Source: Candidatus Bathyarchaeota archaeon
Lineage (GTDB): Archaea; Thermoproteota; Bathyarchaeia; 40CM-2-53-6
Direction of reading: 5' to 3'
Length of the DNA stretch: 41,052 nucleotides
Assembly (NCBI GenBank): GCA_005883075.1
Contig: VBAX01000057.1
Coordinates: 1-41,052, forward strand
Every line of letters starts with the position of its first letter. Position 1 is the first letter of the stretch. Below, piece by piece: positions 24,092 to 32,970 of this stretch. Position numbers and translations under genes: made by a program. The notes beneath the pieces were generated by a model. That model searched no databases and was not told the origin of the DNA. It worked only from the letters and a program-made list of their open reading frames with translations.

Positions 24092-24841
24092 TTGTCCATG
24101 TTTGCAGTTCCCGGAGCTTACGACCGGGCGATAACCGTATTCTCTCCAGACGGGAGACTATTCCAAGTTGAATACGCGAGCGAAACGGTGAAGCGAGGGG
24201 CAACAGTCCTAGGCATCGCATCACCTGAAGGAGTTGTTCTTGCGGCCGAAGAGCGGGCGGGCTCCAAACTTCAGGATCTGTCCTTCATGTGGAAGATATT
24301 CCAAATTGATGATCACGTAGGGACCGCTGTCGCTGGTCTGAGCTGCGATGCCCATATTCTAGTCGACCAAGCAAGGATTTACGCACAAAGTAACAAGCTG
24401 ATGTATGACGAGCCAATCGATATCGAGATACTTACTCGGCGCATCGGGGAAATTAAGCAGCTTTACACTCAACATGCGGGTGTCCGGCCCTTTGGGATCT
24501 CGATGCTTTTTGGAGGAGTCGACAAGAAGGGTAGTAGATTATTCTGGACTGACCCCAGTGGGGCGTTCTTCGCTTACAGGGCCTGGGCAATCGGCGCGGG
24601 TGGAGATGCGGCTAATGAGATACTTGAAGCAGAGTATCGAGACAATCTGACAATGGATGAGGCTTTGTTGCTCGGAATGAAATGCATGACCAAAGTTTTG
24701 GAAGGAAAGGCGGAGCCCCAGAAAATACGGGTCGCGGTTATCCCGAGGGAGACGGGCAAATTCCAGAAACTCCCCGTCGAAGAGGTCGACAAGTACCTCC
24801 GAAAGCTGGATGCTGGTAAAAAGGCACCGGCTGGCAAATGA
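24092..24841 (+). CDS. psmA: 20S proteasome alpha subunit
   Basis: Forms the outer rings and gate of the archaeal 20S proteasome. The 249 residues begin MSMFAVPGAYDRAITVFSPDGRLFQVEYASE, the signature of alpha subunits including the gating YDR and the H0 helix. Later come CDAHILVDQARIYAQ, QLYTQHAGVRPFGISMLFGG and a basic tail. AGGTG at 24080-24084 lies 7 nt before the TTG at 24092, so TTG is preferred over the ATG at 24098. The stop overlaps the SBDS start (ATGA). Proteasome alpha ahead of SBDS and exosome genes is the conserved archaeal superoperon. Confidence 0.97.
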   Translation: MSMFAVPGAYDRAITVFSPDGRLFQVEYASETVKRGATVLGIASPEGVVLAAEERAGSKLQDLSFMWKIFQIDDHVGTAVAGLSCDAHILVDQARIYAQSNKLMYDEPIDIEILTRRIGEIKQLYTQHAGVRPFGISMLFGGVDKKGSRLFWTDPSGAFFAYRAWAIGAGGDAANEILEAEYRDNLTMDEALLLGMKCMTKVLEGKAEPQKIRVAVIPRETGKFQKLPVEEVDKYLRKLDAGKKAPAGK

Positions 24842-25527
24842 GTGACAAGTTCACAACGGCACGCCTATCCAAAGGCCAGGACCGTTTTGAGATCCTAGTC
24901 AAACCTCAACCAGCTCTCGACTACAAACTTGGAAAGCCAATCCCCCTTTCTCAAGTACTAATGATAGAGGAAGTGTACTCGGACTCAGGCAAAGGAACGA
25001 GGGCTTCAGAAGAGAAACTGCAGAAGCATTTCGGTACCATAGACCCGGTCAAAGTGGCGGAAGAAATCATGAAGTCCGGTGAGCTTCAGCTCACCACCGA
25101 CCAGCGTCGTCAGCTGAGTGACGAGAAGAGACGGCAAATAATATCGATAATTTCACGGAATGCTATCGACCCCCGAAGCGGGGCACCCCATCCGCCTCTA
25201 AGGATAGAGCAGGCTCTTGAACAGATTCGCATATCGATTGATCCCTACAAGAGCGCTGAAGAACAGGCAAAACAGGTCATAGAAGATCTCAGGCCGGTAC
25301 TTCCCATCAAGATGGAGCAGATGCGAATAGCCGTGAAGGTGTTTCCAGAGCACGCTGCAAGGGCCTATAATGCTTTCAAGAGCTTCGGCACGGTCACTCG
25401 CGAAGAATGGCAGGCAGACGGTGCCCTAGTAGCAGTTATAGAGATGCCCGCAGGCATGTATGGCTCGTTCACGGATAGAGTCAGCAAGATGACACAGGGA
25501 ACTATTCAGATGAAGGTCCTGACCTAG
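24838..25527 (+). CDS. sdo1: Ribosome maturation protein SBDS (Sdo1)
   Basis: Archaeal homologue of the Shwachman-Bodian-Diamond protein, which helps release aIF6 and mature the 50S subunit. The 229 residues have domain I (FTTARLSKGQDRFEILVKP, then QVLMIEEVYSDSGKGTRAS), domain II (LTTDQRRQLSDEKRRQIISIISRNAIDP, PHPPLRIEQAL) and domain III (PIKMEQMRIAVKVFPEHAARAY). Length and order are normal. ATG start coupled to psmA. Confidence 0.97.
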   Translation: MSDKFTTARLSKGQDRFEILVKPQPALDYKLGKPIPLSQVLMIEEVYSDSGKGTRASEEKLQKHFGTIDPVKVAEEIMKSGELQLTTDQRRQLSDEKRRQIISIISRNAIDPRSGAPHPPLRIEQALEQIRISIDPYKSAEEQAKQVIEDLRPVLPIKMEQMRIAVKVFPEHAARAYNAFKSFGTVTREEWQADGALVAVIEMPAGMYGSFTDRVSKMTQGTIQMKVLT

Positions 25528-25538
25528 AGGAAAACATA

Positions 25539-26252
25539 ATGGTAATTGTAGCAGAGCCAAAGCAAGTGGTAGCACCGGGCGAACTCCTCGCCGAGGGAGA
25601 CCATTTGCTCGGCGACAACTCGTTCAAGGTGGGAACTCGGATATATTCGGCCTGCATGGGAATCTTCGAGGTCGATGGCACCAGAGTCACCGTTGTCCCT
25701 CTCAAGGGTGGATATTTTCCGCGGGTAGGAGATCTCGTTGGTGGCAGAATCGTCGATGTAGGGCTTTCAGGCTGGTCGGTAGACATTCGCGCCCCGTATG
25801 AGGCCATGCTTCCCGCGTCCGAGACCCCAGGTCCAAGGGGACCTCGACGAAGAGATCTATCTGAGTCATTCGATGTCGGAGACATGGTTTTGTCTCAAGT
25901 CCTCGCCTTCGATAGAACGAGAGACCCACTTCTGACCGTAAAGGGTCCTGGGCTGGGCAAGATCTCCAATGGGAGAGTGGTGGAGATATCAGCTGCAAAA
26001 ATACCCCGTCTGATAGGAAGAAAAGGTTCAATGATCAGCATGCTGAAGAGAGAAACGGGTTGCCAGATAACCGTTGGACAGAATGGCGTGGTTATGGTCT
26101 GGGGCAAGTCTCCCGAGAACGAAAGGGTCGCAGTAGAAGCCATATACATGGTCGAACGTGAAGCTCATACAAGAGGATTAACAGACAGGATAAGAGAAAT
26201 GATCGCAAAATCAAACGTGGTAGGAGAAGTTGCCAGAACCCAAACAGCCTGA
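25539..26252 (+). CDS. rrp4: Exosome RNA-binding subunit Rrp4
   Basis: Cap subunit of the archaeal exosome that gathers RNA substrates. The N-terminal domain ([28 protein letters not shown]) is followed by an S1 domain ([20 protein letters not shown]) and a KH domain with [21 protein letters not shown]. The 237-residue length is typical. ATG start 11 nt after SBDS; the 3' end overlaps rrp41 by 23 bp. Confidence 0.97.
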   Translation: MVIVAEPKQVVAPGELLAEGDHLLGDNSFKVGTRIYSACMGIFEVDGTRVTVVPLKGGYFPRVGDLVGGRIVDVGLSGWSVDIRAPYEAMLPASETPGPRGPRRRDLSESFDVGDMVLSQVLAFDRTRDPLLTVKGPGLGKISNGRVVEISAAKIPRLIGRKGSMISMLKRETGCQITVGQNGVVMVWGKSPENERVAVEAIYMVEREAHTRGLTDRIREMIAKSNVVGEVARTQTA

Positions 26253-26997
26253 AAAACTGATCGACGACAAGGGCATCCGAATAGACGGTCGTCGTCTTGA
26301 TCAGCTACGGCCTATAAAACTCGAAGTGGGAATACTCGACAAGGCCGATGGGTCCGCCTATATTGAACAGGGAAAGAACAAGATTCTCGTTGGAGTCTAC
26401 GGGCCTAGAGAAGCGCACCCGAAACACATCTCCCTTCCAGATCGTGCAGTCTTGAGGTGTAGATATCGGATGGCTCCGTTCTCCGTAGATGAACGAAAGA
26501 ATCCAGCACCCTCCAGAAGAGAGATGGAGCTCTCCAAGGTAATCCGAGAATCACTGGAGTCCGTGGTTCTGACAGATCTCTACCCGAGAACAACTATCGA
26601 CGTCTTCATCGAGGTCCTGCAGTCCGATGGTGGTTCTCGCTGCGCTGGAATTACCGCAGCGTCCCTAGCATTAGCCGATGCCGGAATCCCGATGAGAGAA
26701 CTGGTTGCCGCGTGTGCAGTCGGCAAGATTCAGGGACATATGGCATTGGACCTGTCCGATGCGGAAGACAAGTACGGTGAAGCTGACCTTCCAGTGGCAT
26801 GGGTGCCAAACGCAAACCTGGTCACCCTCCTCCAAATGGACGGAATTCTCACAACCGACGAGTTTGAGAAAGGACTCACGATGGCGCTAGACGCGTGCAA
26901 GACCATCCATGGCATGCAACAAGAAGCACTGAAGAAGAAATATCTGGTGATCAAAGAAGTAGCCGAGGAAAGAGAAGAAACCGAGGTAGTAGCCTAG
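26230..26997 (+). CDS. rrp41: Exosome catalytic subunit Rrp41
   Basis: RNase PH-type phosphorolytic 3'-5' exoribonuclease subunit of the exosome core. It shows [56 protein letters not shown] with RNA-binding arginines, and the catalytic acidic motif [16 protein letters not shown]. The start is TTG inside rrp4. The stop shares a base with the GTG of rrp42 (TAGTG). Confidence 0.97.
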   Translation: MPEPKQPEKLIDDKGIRIDGRRLDQLRPIKLEVGILDKADGSAYIEQGKNKILVGVYGPREAHPKHISLPDRAVLRCRYRMAPFSVDERKNPAPSRREMELSKVIRESLESVVLTDLYPRTTIDVFIEVLQSDGGSRCAGITAASLALADAGIPMRELVAACAVGKIQGHMALDLSDAEDKYGEADLPVAWVPNANLVTLLQMDGILTTDEFEKGLTMALDACKTIHGMQQEALKKKYLVIKEVAEEREETEVVA

Positions 26998-27815
26998 TGT
27001 CATTCACTCCCCAGCTCCCGCCCGTCGCGAAGCTTGAACAAAAAACCGTGGTCGATCTCGTCGCAAACGGAAAGAGAATAGACGATAGACCAGCAGATAG
27101 TTACAGACCCCTAACCATACAAGTCGGTCTGATAGAGAAAGCTAACGGCTCAGCGCAAGTACACCTCGGCAAGTCAAAAGTCCTAGTCGGAGTCAAAGTC
27201 GAAACAGGAACACCTTTCCCCGACACCCCAGACGAAGGGGTACTAACCGTAAACGCCGAGCTTGGCCCTCTAGCATCCCCACTATTCGAGACAGGACCAC
27301 CGAGTGAACAAGCAATCGAACTAGCACGTGTCATCGACAGAGGAATCAGAGAGTCGAAGGCCGTGGACATGAAGTCGCTCGTCCTACTAAAAGGCAAGAA
27401 AGTCCAGGTAGTCTTTGTAGACATATACATTCTGGATCACGACGGCAATCTGATTGACGCAGCATCCATCGCGGCTCTCGCGGCCCTTGCGAGCGTAAAG
27501 ATGTTGAAGGCGGAGCTTAAGGGCGACGAAGTCGTATACAAGCCCGGGCTTCATCCCCTACCTCTCAACAACCATCCAGTTGCAGTCACCTTCGCAAAGG
27601 TTGGCAAGACAATCGTTGTAGATCCCGTACTCGAGGAAGAGCAGGTCATGAACGCGAGGCTAACAGTCACCATAGAGAAGAACGGCAACATTTGCGCCAT
27701 GCAAAAAGGGGGCCTATCAGGCTTCACGCAAGACGAACTGAAAACAGTGGTGCACTTGGCCGTTCAGAAGGCGGCTGAGAATCGGGCGAAGATATTGGCA
27801 GCGGCGAAGGGCTAA
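26997..27815 (+). CDS. rrp42: Exosome structural subunit Rrp42
   Basis: RNase PH-fold partner of Rrp41; catalytically silent itself but it completes the hexameric ring. From GTG 26997 it is 272 aa: [80 protein letters not shown]. It lacks the DxxxxD acidic pair of Rrp41, as expected. A frame extends further upstream into rrp41, but the first residues there are not family-like. The stop overlaps the L37Ae ATG (TAATG). Confidence 0.96.
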   Translation: MSFTPQLPPVAKLEQKTVVDLVANGKRIDDRPADSYRPLTIQVGLIEKANGSAQVHLGKSKVLVGVKVETGTPFPDTPDEGVLTVNAELGPLASPLFETGPPSEQAIELARVIDRGIRESKAVDMKSLVLLKGKKVQVVFVDIYILDHDGNLIDAASIAALAALASVKMLKAELKGDEVVYKPGLHPLPLNNHPVAVTFAKVGKTIVVDPVLEEEQVMNARLTVTIEKNGNICAMQKGGLSGFTQDELKTVVHLAVQKAAENRAKILAAAKG

Positions 27816-28282
27816 TGGGAAAGAAGATCGGGCTCGCCGGGGGCTTCAGCGCCCGGTACGGAACAGTCACCCGTCGACAGTACGTAGAGATAGTCACCGG
27901 ACTTAGAGGAAAGCATGAGTGTCCGAGATGCATGTTTAGAACCGTCAAGAGATGGAGCGTTGGCGTTTGGCACTGCAGAAAATGCGGATACAAATTTGCG
28001 GGAGGGGCATACACACCCCGAACGAAGCTCGGCGAGATTGCCGCACGAGCCACAAGAGGTCTTATGAGCCCTTCAACACTTTCAACCGAGCTCGACAGCC
28101 TTCGAGCAGGCGCCAAAGTAGCGGTTACAGTGGTACCCCAGGTCAAAAAAACGCGGACTAGGAGAAAGAAGGTAGTAGCTCCTGAGGCCGAAAAGAAAGC
28201 TGAGGAAGGCCAGATCGAGGACTCGCAACCAGCCCCAATCGCAGATGCTGAGGCAGCGGACCAGCCCGTCGAGAACGCATAG
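27815..28282 (+). CDS. rpl37ae: 50S ribosomal protein L37Ae with C-terminal extension
   Basis: Zinc-ribbon protein of the large subunit. GGFSARYGTVTRRQYVEI is followed by zinc ligands C36/C39 (CPRC) and C54/C57 (CRKC) and then KFAGGAYTP, the normal end of the family. The chain continues for about 85 more residues. First comes a helical stretch (TKLGEIAARATRGLM), then basic TRRKK and acidic/Ala-rich segments. Typical archaeal L37Ae is 70-90 aa, so the tail is an unusual extension. It sits in the exosome superoperon as in other archaea. Confidence 0.94.
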   Translation: MGKKIGLAGGFSARYGTVTRRQYVEIVTGLRGKHECPRCMFRTVKRWSVGVWHCRKCGYKFAGGAYTPRTKLGEIAARATRGLMSPSTLSTELDSLRAGAKVAVTVVPQVKKTRTRRKKVVAPEAEKKAEEGQIEDSQPAPIADAEAADQPVENA

Positions 28283-28586
28283 AGAATCAGAAATCCTACT
28301 ATCGATAGATTTTCCCTCACCAAAGATAGCGCGAACTATTTTCTCGTCGGTGGTCCCTGAGACTCAGCAAGCTCCAGGCTATCGATCATTCACCGAACTA
28401 GAGGCCAACGGACGCGCGCTGATAATGCGTATTCAGGCGCAGGATCTGGTTGCCTTGCGAGCTGCGTCGAATTCCTTCCTGCGTTTCATCGCTGCTAGTT
28501 TTAGGGCGATCGAAGTTGTTGCACCCTTTTATAGGACCCGCCAAGTTCCCAGTCGCCCGGCGCACAAACTTGAGCGAAGAAGTTGA
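28275..28586 (+). CDS. pcc1: KEOPS subunit Pcc1
   Basis: Small dimerising subunit of KEOPS that binds Kae1 and tRNA. The core ILLSIDFPSPKIARTIFSSVVPE, LEANGRALIMRIQAQDLVALRAASNSFLRFI matches Pcc1 well. The rest (about 20 residues) is basic and non-conserved. The start is unclear. An ATG at 28245 lies 38 bp inside L37Ae and would add 10 odd residues. After the L37Ae stop there is no standard start before the core; ACG at 28275 would give the expected short lead. The 3' end overlaps prefoldin beta. Together with Kae1 and Bud32 near 3-4 kb, three KEOPS subunits lie in this window. Confidence 0.85.
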   Translation, partial: THRESEILLSIDFPSPKIARTIFSSVVPETQQAPGYRSFTELEANGRALIMRIQAQDLVALRAASNSFLRFIAASFRAIEVVAPFYRTRQVPSRPAHKLERRS

Positions 28587-28938
28587 ACTTCCACCGCAAT
28601 TGCAAGAACAGTTGGCCAGACTGCAGCAACTTCAGCAGACATTACAGGCTGTGACGTCACAGAAACAGCAGCTCGAGATAGAGCTTTCAGAGACGGATAG
28701 AGCGCTCGCCGAGCTCGACAAGATTACGGATCAGACCCCTGTTTACAAGAGCGTAGGCAGCCTCCTGTTGAAGTCCGAAAGACAGACAGTTCTTTCGGAA
28801 CTAAAGGAGAGGAAGGAGTTGCTGGGAACGCGAATAACGGTCTTGGGAAGGCAGGAGGAGCGCACGAAAGAAAGGATGAAAGAGCTTCAAACTAAGCTCC
28901 AGGAGAAGCTCCGCCCTGCAAGTGCCGCGGCCAGCTAA
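28570..28938 (+). CDS. pfdB: Prefoldin beta subunit
   Basis: Chaperone subunit of hexameric prefoldin that hands unfolded proteins to the thermosome. From TTG 28570 it is 122 aa: a coiled coil (LQEQLARLQQLQQTLQAVTSQKQQLEIE), the hairpin with DQTPVYKSVGSLLLKSERQTVLSEL, and a second coil ending in Ala/Ser. That is the normal beta-type layout. A longer upstream frame reaches back into pcc1 but is not family-like. The 3' end overlaps the DHH gene by 17 bp. Confidence 0.95.
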   Translation: MSEEVELPPQLQEQLARLQQLQQTLQAVTSQKQQLEIELSETDRALAELDKITDQTPVYKSVGSLLLKSERQTVLSELKERKELLGTRITVLGRQEERTKERMKELQTKLQEKLRPASAAAS

Positions 28939-29980
28939 AAGCCGGCCCGTGTCGACGATTCCTGTTAAGGCCAAGACGACTTGGAAAGGATTTCTCCGGT
29001 CGCTTCTAACCTCTGCTCGCCTGGCGGATCACATCGTTCTCTTATGCCATCAGAACGCAGACCCGGATGCAGTCTGCTCGGCCTTCGCTCTACAAGCTCT
29101 TCTGCACAAGCTAGCACCGGGAACTAGGGCCACGATAGCATGTCCTGAAGGAATCAGCGCTCCCACAAGGCAGTTAATGGAAAACCTCGGTATCTCGACG
29201 CCTGATCAGAGGATTCCGGCTGATGCTGATTTGGCGGTGCTTGTTGACACCAACTCGCTTGATCAGCTTGGAAGAGCGTCGGGCACTCTCCTGAAAATGG
29301 AATACGGTCTGATAGTTGTCGATCATCATCATCCGCATCCTGATACTGTGAAGCTGGCAAGTCAGATGATTGTTGACGAGTCTGCTGCTGCTGCCGCGGA
29401 GGTTGTCTTCCGGTTGTTCGAGGCTTCTAATGAAGAACTGGAACGAATGGTGGCGACTGCTTTGATGGCGGCGATTTTTGTAGAAACAAAGCATTTCTTG
29501 CTTGCGAGAGAGTCCACATTTGAGGTTGCGGCCAAGCTTGTTAAAGCTGGAGCTGACCCGCGTCGTCTCGCTGGAATGTTGAGTTCCCCGATGAACCGTT
29601 CGGAGAGAGTTGCTCGCCTGAGGGCTGCAGAGCGATCGAATGTTACCATGCTCGGGAACTGGATCGTCGTTACATCGCAACTTGGCTCGTATCAGTCTTC
29701 AGCGGCGCGGGCCTTTCTGTCGTTGGGCGCGCACGTGGCGTTTGTTGCGGGAGAAGTGAAGGATAAGATACGGGTCAACATGCGGGCAACGGAAGATTTC
29801 TACGAAAAAACCGGCGCACATTTGGCAAGGGATCTTGCGATTCCTTTGGGGAAGCTGTTAGGTGGAGTTGGTGGGGGGCATCCGACTGCTGCAGGATTAA
29901 CGGCCTCTGGGACAGTGGACGATGTTTTGATCGCTTGCGTGAATCGTCTCAGAGAGTCTGTCGGTTCGCTCCAGACCTAA
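28922..29980 (+). CDS. DHH-family phosphoesterase (NrnA-like)
   Basis: Manganese-dependent phosphoesterase of the DHH/DHHA1 superfamily, 352 aa. Motifs: IVLLCHQNADPDAVCSAFAL (metal-binding His and Asp), LAVLVDTNSLDQLG, the name motif VVDHHHPHPD and the C-terminal DHHA1 signature GGVGGGHPTAAGLTASG. Relatives cleave nanoRNA, pAp or cyclic dinucleotides; the substrate here cannot be read off. GTG start inside prefoldin beta. From here to about 32.4 kb the coding strand is noticeably G/T-rich compared with the upstream superoperon. Confidence 0.92.
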   Translation: MPRPAKSRPVSTIPVKAKTTWKGFLRSLLTSARLADHIVLLCHQNADPDAVCSAFALQALLHKLAPGTRATIACPEGISAPTRQLMENLGISTPDQRIPADADLAVLVDTNSLDQLGRASGTLLKMEYGLIVVDHHHPHPDTVKLASQMIVDESAAAAAEVVFRLFEASNEELERMVATALMAAIFVETKHFLLARESTFEVAAKLVKAGADPRRLAGMLSSPMNRSERVARLRAAERSNVTMLGNWIVVTSQLGSYQSSAARAFLSLGAHVAFVAGEVKDKIRVNMRATEDFYEKTGAHLARDLAIPLGKLLGGVGGGHPTAAGLTASGTVDDVLIACVNRLRESVGSLQT

Positions 29981-30004
29981 AATAGCGCGGACGCTTATCG
30001 TATC

Positions 30005-30012
30005 ATTATAGA
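30005..30012 (+). promoter_or_regulatory. TATA-like box before the ECF transporter operon
   Basis: ATTATAGA lies about 29-36 nt upstream of the TTG at 30041, in the only gap (60 bp) before ecfA1. AGGAGTGA (30023-30030) and AGGAGA (30033-30038) are possible ribosome-binding sites for that TTG. Confidence 0.4.
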
Positions 30013-30040
30013 GTACTAACTCAGGAGTGAGTAGGAGATT

Positions 30041-30907
30041 TTGGCTGGAACTCAAGGGGAGATCGTTGCCGCTCATAGCTTGGGGTTCCAATACGCCGGT
30101 TCCACTTCGAAAGCTCTCGACGATGTCAATATTGTTATTCGTCAGGGAGAGTTCCTGCTTCTTACGGGCCCGAGTGGTTGTGGAAAGACTACTCTCTGCC
30201 GATGTCTCAACGGTCTTATCCCTAATTTCCACCCTGGAGAGATGTTTGGGGAGCTCTTGGTCGACGGGGTCAGTGTCGCTGCCGAGACGACTAGTGAGCT
30301 TTCTCGGAAAGTTGGCTACGTCTTTCAGAATCCGGAGAACCAGCTTTTCGCATTGACGGTGGAGAAGGATGTGGCTTTTGGACCTGAGAACCTTGGCTTG
30401 ACGAGGGAGGAGATTAGGGGTCGGGTTGACTGGGCCATGGATGCGGCTGGGACAGTTGCGCTCAAGGATCTCGCGCCGTACGAGTTGTCGGGGGGGCAGC
30501 AGCAACGAGTTGCCTTGGCCGGGGTATTGGCGATGAAGCCGAGCGTGATCGTTCTGGACGAGCCGACGTCGTTTTTGGATCCGCGGACTGCTGAGGAGAT
30601 TATGAGTGCGGTGGACGATCTCCGGAGGGAGAATGGGATCACGGTTATCGTTGTTGAGCACCGGTTGGATCTGGTGGGGAGGTATGCGGAGCGTATCGTG
30701 GTTATGGATCACGGAAGGATTGTGGCGGATGGAAAGGTTGAGGATGTTCTCGATTCGGAGTTTGACCGTTTGAGCAGGTTGGGGATTGGTCTTCCAAAGG
30801 TGAGTCTTCTCTGGTCACTGCTCAAGAGAGATGGGCTGGTCTCCGAACGTCTTCCAACACACGTCGAGTCTGCTGTTAAGATGCTGTCCGAGAGGCTCCG
30901 CAACTGA
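30041..30907 (+). CDS. ecfA1: ECF transporter ATP-binding protein EcfA1 (CbiO-like)
   Basis: Energy-coupling ATPase of an ECF-type vitamin/metal importer, 288 aa. VAAHSLGFQYAG precedes Walker A LTGPSGCGKTTLCRCLNGLIP. Then come the Q-loop GYVFQNPENQLFALTVEKDVAFGPENLGL typical of ECF ATPases, the signature LSGGQQQRVALAG and Walker B VIVLDEPTSFLD. The TTG start is preceded by GGAGTGA and AGGAG stretches. It ends CTGA, shared with the EcfA2 start. No substrate-specific S component is in the window, so the cargo is unknown; it may serve several S proteins encoded elsewhere. Confidence 0.95.
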   Translation: MAGTQGEIVAAHSLGFQYAGSTSKALDDVNIVIRQGEFLLLTGPSGCGKTTLCRCLNGLIPNFHPGEMFGELLVDGVSVAAETTSELSRKVGYVFQNPENQLFALTVEKDVAFGPENLGLTREEIRGRVDWAMDAAGTVALKDLAPYELSGGQQQRVALAGVLAMKPSVIVLDEPTSFLDPRTAEEIMSAVDDLRRENGITVIVVEHRLDLVGRYAERIVVMDHGRIVADGKVEDVLDSEFDRLSRLGIGLPKVSLLWSLLKRDGLVSERLPTHVESAVKMLSERLRN

Positions 30908-31746
30908 TCCTTGTCGAGAAGGTCTCGTTCACGTATCCTTCCGGTCAACTGGCGCTCAACTCTGTCGATTTGAAGATCGACAGCGGCGATTTTCTGGCGA
31001 TTATGGGGGAGAACGGTGCCGGGAAGACTACGCTGGCGAAGCAGTTGAATGGTCTGTTGAAACCGACTCTGGGGAGGGTGACGGTCGATGGAGATGACAC
31101 AACGAAGAAGAGCGTTGCTCAACTGTCTAGAAAGGTTGGGATTGTGTTTCAGAATCCCGATCATCTCCTTTTCTCGGAAACAGTTAGGGAGGAGGTTGGG
31201 TTTGCTTTGAAGAACTTCGGCTTCGAGCCTGGTGTGATAGTGAAACAGGTGGAGAGGACCCTTGAGGCTTTTGATCTCGCTCATTACGTGGATATCTCCC
31301 CATTCTTGTTGAGTGGCGGGGAGAGGAAGAGGGTGGCCTTGGCCGCGGTGTTGGCCTGGGAGCCGGACTATCTGATCCTGGACGAGCCTACGATCGGGCA
31401 GGATTACCAGCAGAAGGAGCGGCTGCGCAACTTCATTCTGCAGCTCAACTCACAGGGGAAGGCCGTGGTTATGGTGACTCATGATGTGGAGTTTGTGGCA
31501 GAGTGCAACCCAAAGGTCGTTCTAATGTCGAACGGGAAGGTCTTGGCTCAGGGACAAGCGGACGAGATCTTGTCCGATGATGGTTTGATCGAGAAGGCCT
31601 CGCTAGTTAAGCCTCAGATGGCCAAGTTGTTCAGCCAGTTAGACGGTTTTGGCTTTCCACGAGACGTTGTTGACGTTCACAGGGCGAAGATGCTGTTGGA
31701 GGAGAAGTTGTTGGAGGTGAAGGTTCGTGTCGCTCAGAGTTCTTAA
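30904..31746 (+). CDS. ecfA2: ECF transporter ATP-binding protein EcfA2 (apparent CTG start)
   Basis: Second ATPase of the module, 280 aa from [25 protein letters not shown], Walker [20 protein letters not shown]-loop [28 protein letters not shown], signature [17 protein letters not shown] and Walker [12 protein letters not shown]. The only standard start in frame is TTG 30970, which would delete the first two conserved strands. Upstream the frame is closed by TAA at 30877-30879, and CTG is the only NTG between. CTG overlaps the ecfA1 stop as CTGA, and GAGAGG lies 8 nt before it. Confidence 0.94.
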   Translation: MILVEKVSFTYPSGQLALNSVDLKIDSGDFLAIMGENGAGKTTLAKQLNGLLKPTLGRVTVDGDDTTKKSVAQLSRKVGIVFQNPDHLLFSETVREEVGFALKNFGFEPGVIVKQVERTLEAFDLAHYVDISPFLLSGGERKRVALAAVLAWEPDYLILDEPTIGQDYQQKERLRNFILQLNSQGKAVVMVTHDVEFVAECNPKVVLMSNGKVLAQGQADEILSDDGLIEKASLVKPQMAKLFSQLDGFGFPRDVVDVHRAKMLLEEKLLEVKVRVAQSS

Positions 31747-32503
31747 TGGATTCAAGTTCTCAAGCCTCAAGACCCCGGTTCACCGGCTGGACCCGAGGGC
31801 AAAATTCCTCTTGGTAATCGGAATCATCGTGCCTTCGCTCCTGTTCACCAACATCTACCTTCTATCTGCATTGTTGCTCGTGCAGGTTCCGCTGCTCATG
31901 GTTGGCCGTGTTACGAGGCGGTGGGTTCAATCTCTGAGAGCAGGCGTGTTCCTCTCGGCCTTGATCTTTGTCGTGAACTTCTTCACGGGACCGTTGGTGA
32001 ATGCTGTGGCATTGACCCTCCGGTTTCTCCTGTTGATGACTACTTTCAGCTTCTTCTTTATGACCACCTCCCCTGATGATCTCGGGTTGGCGATTGACAA
32101 GGTCGGCTTCATTCGGTGGCTCTCCCGTCGTTGGCTGGGCTATCCGAACGCGCTGTCGTTTACTTTCACGACCGCTGTGCGGCTTGTGCCCACGATGGCG
32201 GTGGACGCGCAGACAGTGGTGGATGCGCAGCGGTCAAGGGGGCTGGAGCTGGACAAGGGAAACCTGTTGAAGCGGGTCCGGAACTATATTCCGATACTTA
32301 TTCCTCTTCTGTTGATCGCAATTAGGAGAAGCCTTGAGCTGGCGGAAGCGCTCGAGGCGCGCGGGTTTCCCGGAAAAGAGGGCCGAACCTCGCTGTTCGA
32401 ACTACAATTCAAGCCTGTAGATTATCTGCTCTTGGGAATATCCCTGGCGGGGATTGTACTGTCTTTCTGGGTCTTCTTCCACTACCACGTCCCAACGATC
32501 TAG
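31727..32503 (+). CDS. ecfT: ECF transporter transmembrane protein EcfT (CbiQ-like)
   Basis: Membrane scaffold that couples the EcfA dimer to an S component. The 258 residues hold several hydrophobic helices (first at [23 protein letters not shown]). The two coupling helices contain the Ala-Arg-Gly type motifs DAQRSRG and LEARGFPG that dock on the ATPases. GTG start inside ecfA2 (20-bp overlap), with the EcfA1-EcfA2-EcfT order usual for the group. Confidence 0.93.
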   Translation: MSLRVLNGFKFSSLKTPVHRLDPRAKFLLVIGIIVPSLLFTNIYLLSALLLVQVPLLMVGRVTRRWVQSLRAGVFLSALIFVVNFFTGPLVNAVALTLRFLLLMTTFSFFFMTTSPDDLGLAIDKVGFIRWLSRRWLGYPNALSFTFTTAVRLVPTMAVDAQTVVDAQRSRGLELDKGNLLKRVRNYIPILIPLLLIAIRRSLELAEALEARGFPGKEGRTSLFELQFKPVDYLLLGISLAGIVLSFWVFFHYHVPTI

Positions 32504-32788
32504 AGAAAAGAGCCACAGGAAAATCCTGCTCTTGCGTCGCGAGGCGCTCTGTGCAAGACCCCCCCGTTTAGAGGAGAAAATTCGCTGTCTGCCAGCGATT
32601 ATGGGCGAGACAGGCGGTTCAGGGCAAAGACCATGCTTGGATCGCATGCCGTTTTAACGGGTCGTCAAGAAGGGTTTGCTATGCATTTTAGCGACGAGGC
32701 GCCAGATTCGAAGACAGGGCTGATAATAGGTGATTTGACATCGAGGCGATTCTCAGGCCACGAAGGGCGGGGCACAGGAAAAAAGACC

Positions 32789-32822
32789 ACCCCCGGGGGT
32801 CGAGAAAAGCATGCTTTTTTTT
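32789..32822 (+). terminator. Tandem palindromes with T run, terminator-like
   Basis: ACCCCCGGGGGT (32789-32800) and AAAAGCATGCTTTT (32805-32818) are perfect palindromes in a row, and eight T residues cover 32815-32822. Palindrome plus T run fits transcription termination on the plus strand, about 290 bp after ecfT. Either palindrome could also be a protein-binding site. Confidence 0.45.
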
Positions 32823-32960
32823 CGGAAGCGGAGGAGTCTTCAGGAAACAAACTAGTGTGAACTGACTGTTTCCAGGAAGGGGCAATGCCGAAAAGCGTGA
32901 CCGGTTCTCGCCGCTACCGTTGATAGGCGCCACGGGTACGCTTTCAGTGAAATAGGCTTG

Positions 32961-32970
32961 TTATCTATAG
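32961..32970 (+). promoter_or_regulatory. TATA box upstream of the tandem-RAM gene
   Basis: TTATCTATAG lies 21-30 nt before the ATG at 32991, matching an archaeal promoter with a very short or absent leader. Confidence 0.5.

Noticed and set aside
28245-28275. ATG at 28245 as the start of Pcc1
   Set aside because: It lies inside the L37Ae coding region and adds ten non-conserved residues; possible, but less likely than a start near the L37Ae stop.
32633-32860. A 75-codon plus-strand frame in the large gap after ecfT
   Set aside because: It spans both palindromes and the T run and has no protein-like hydrophobic pattern; a chance frame is more likely.
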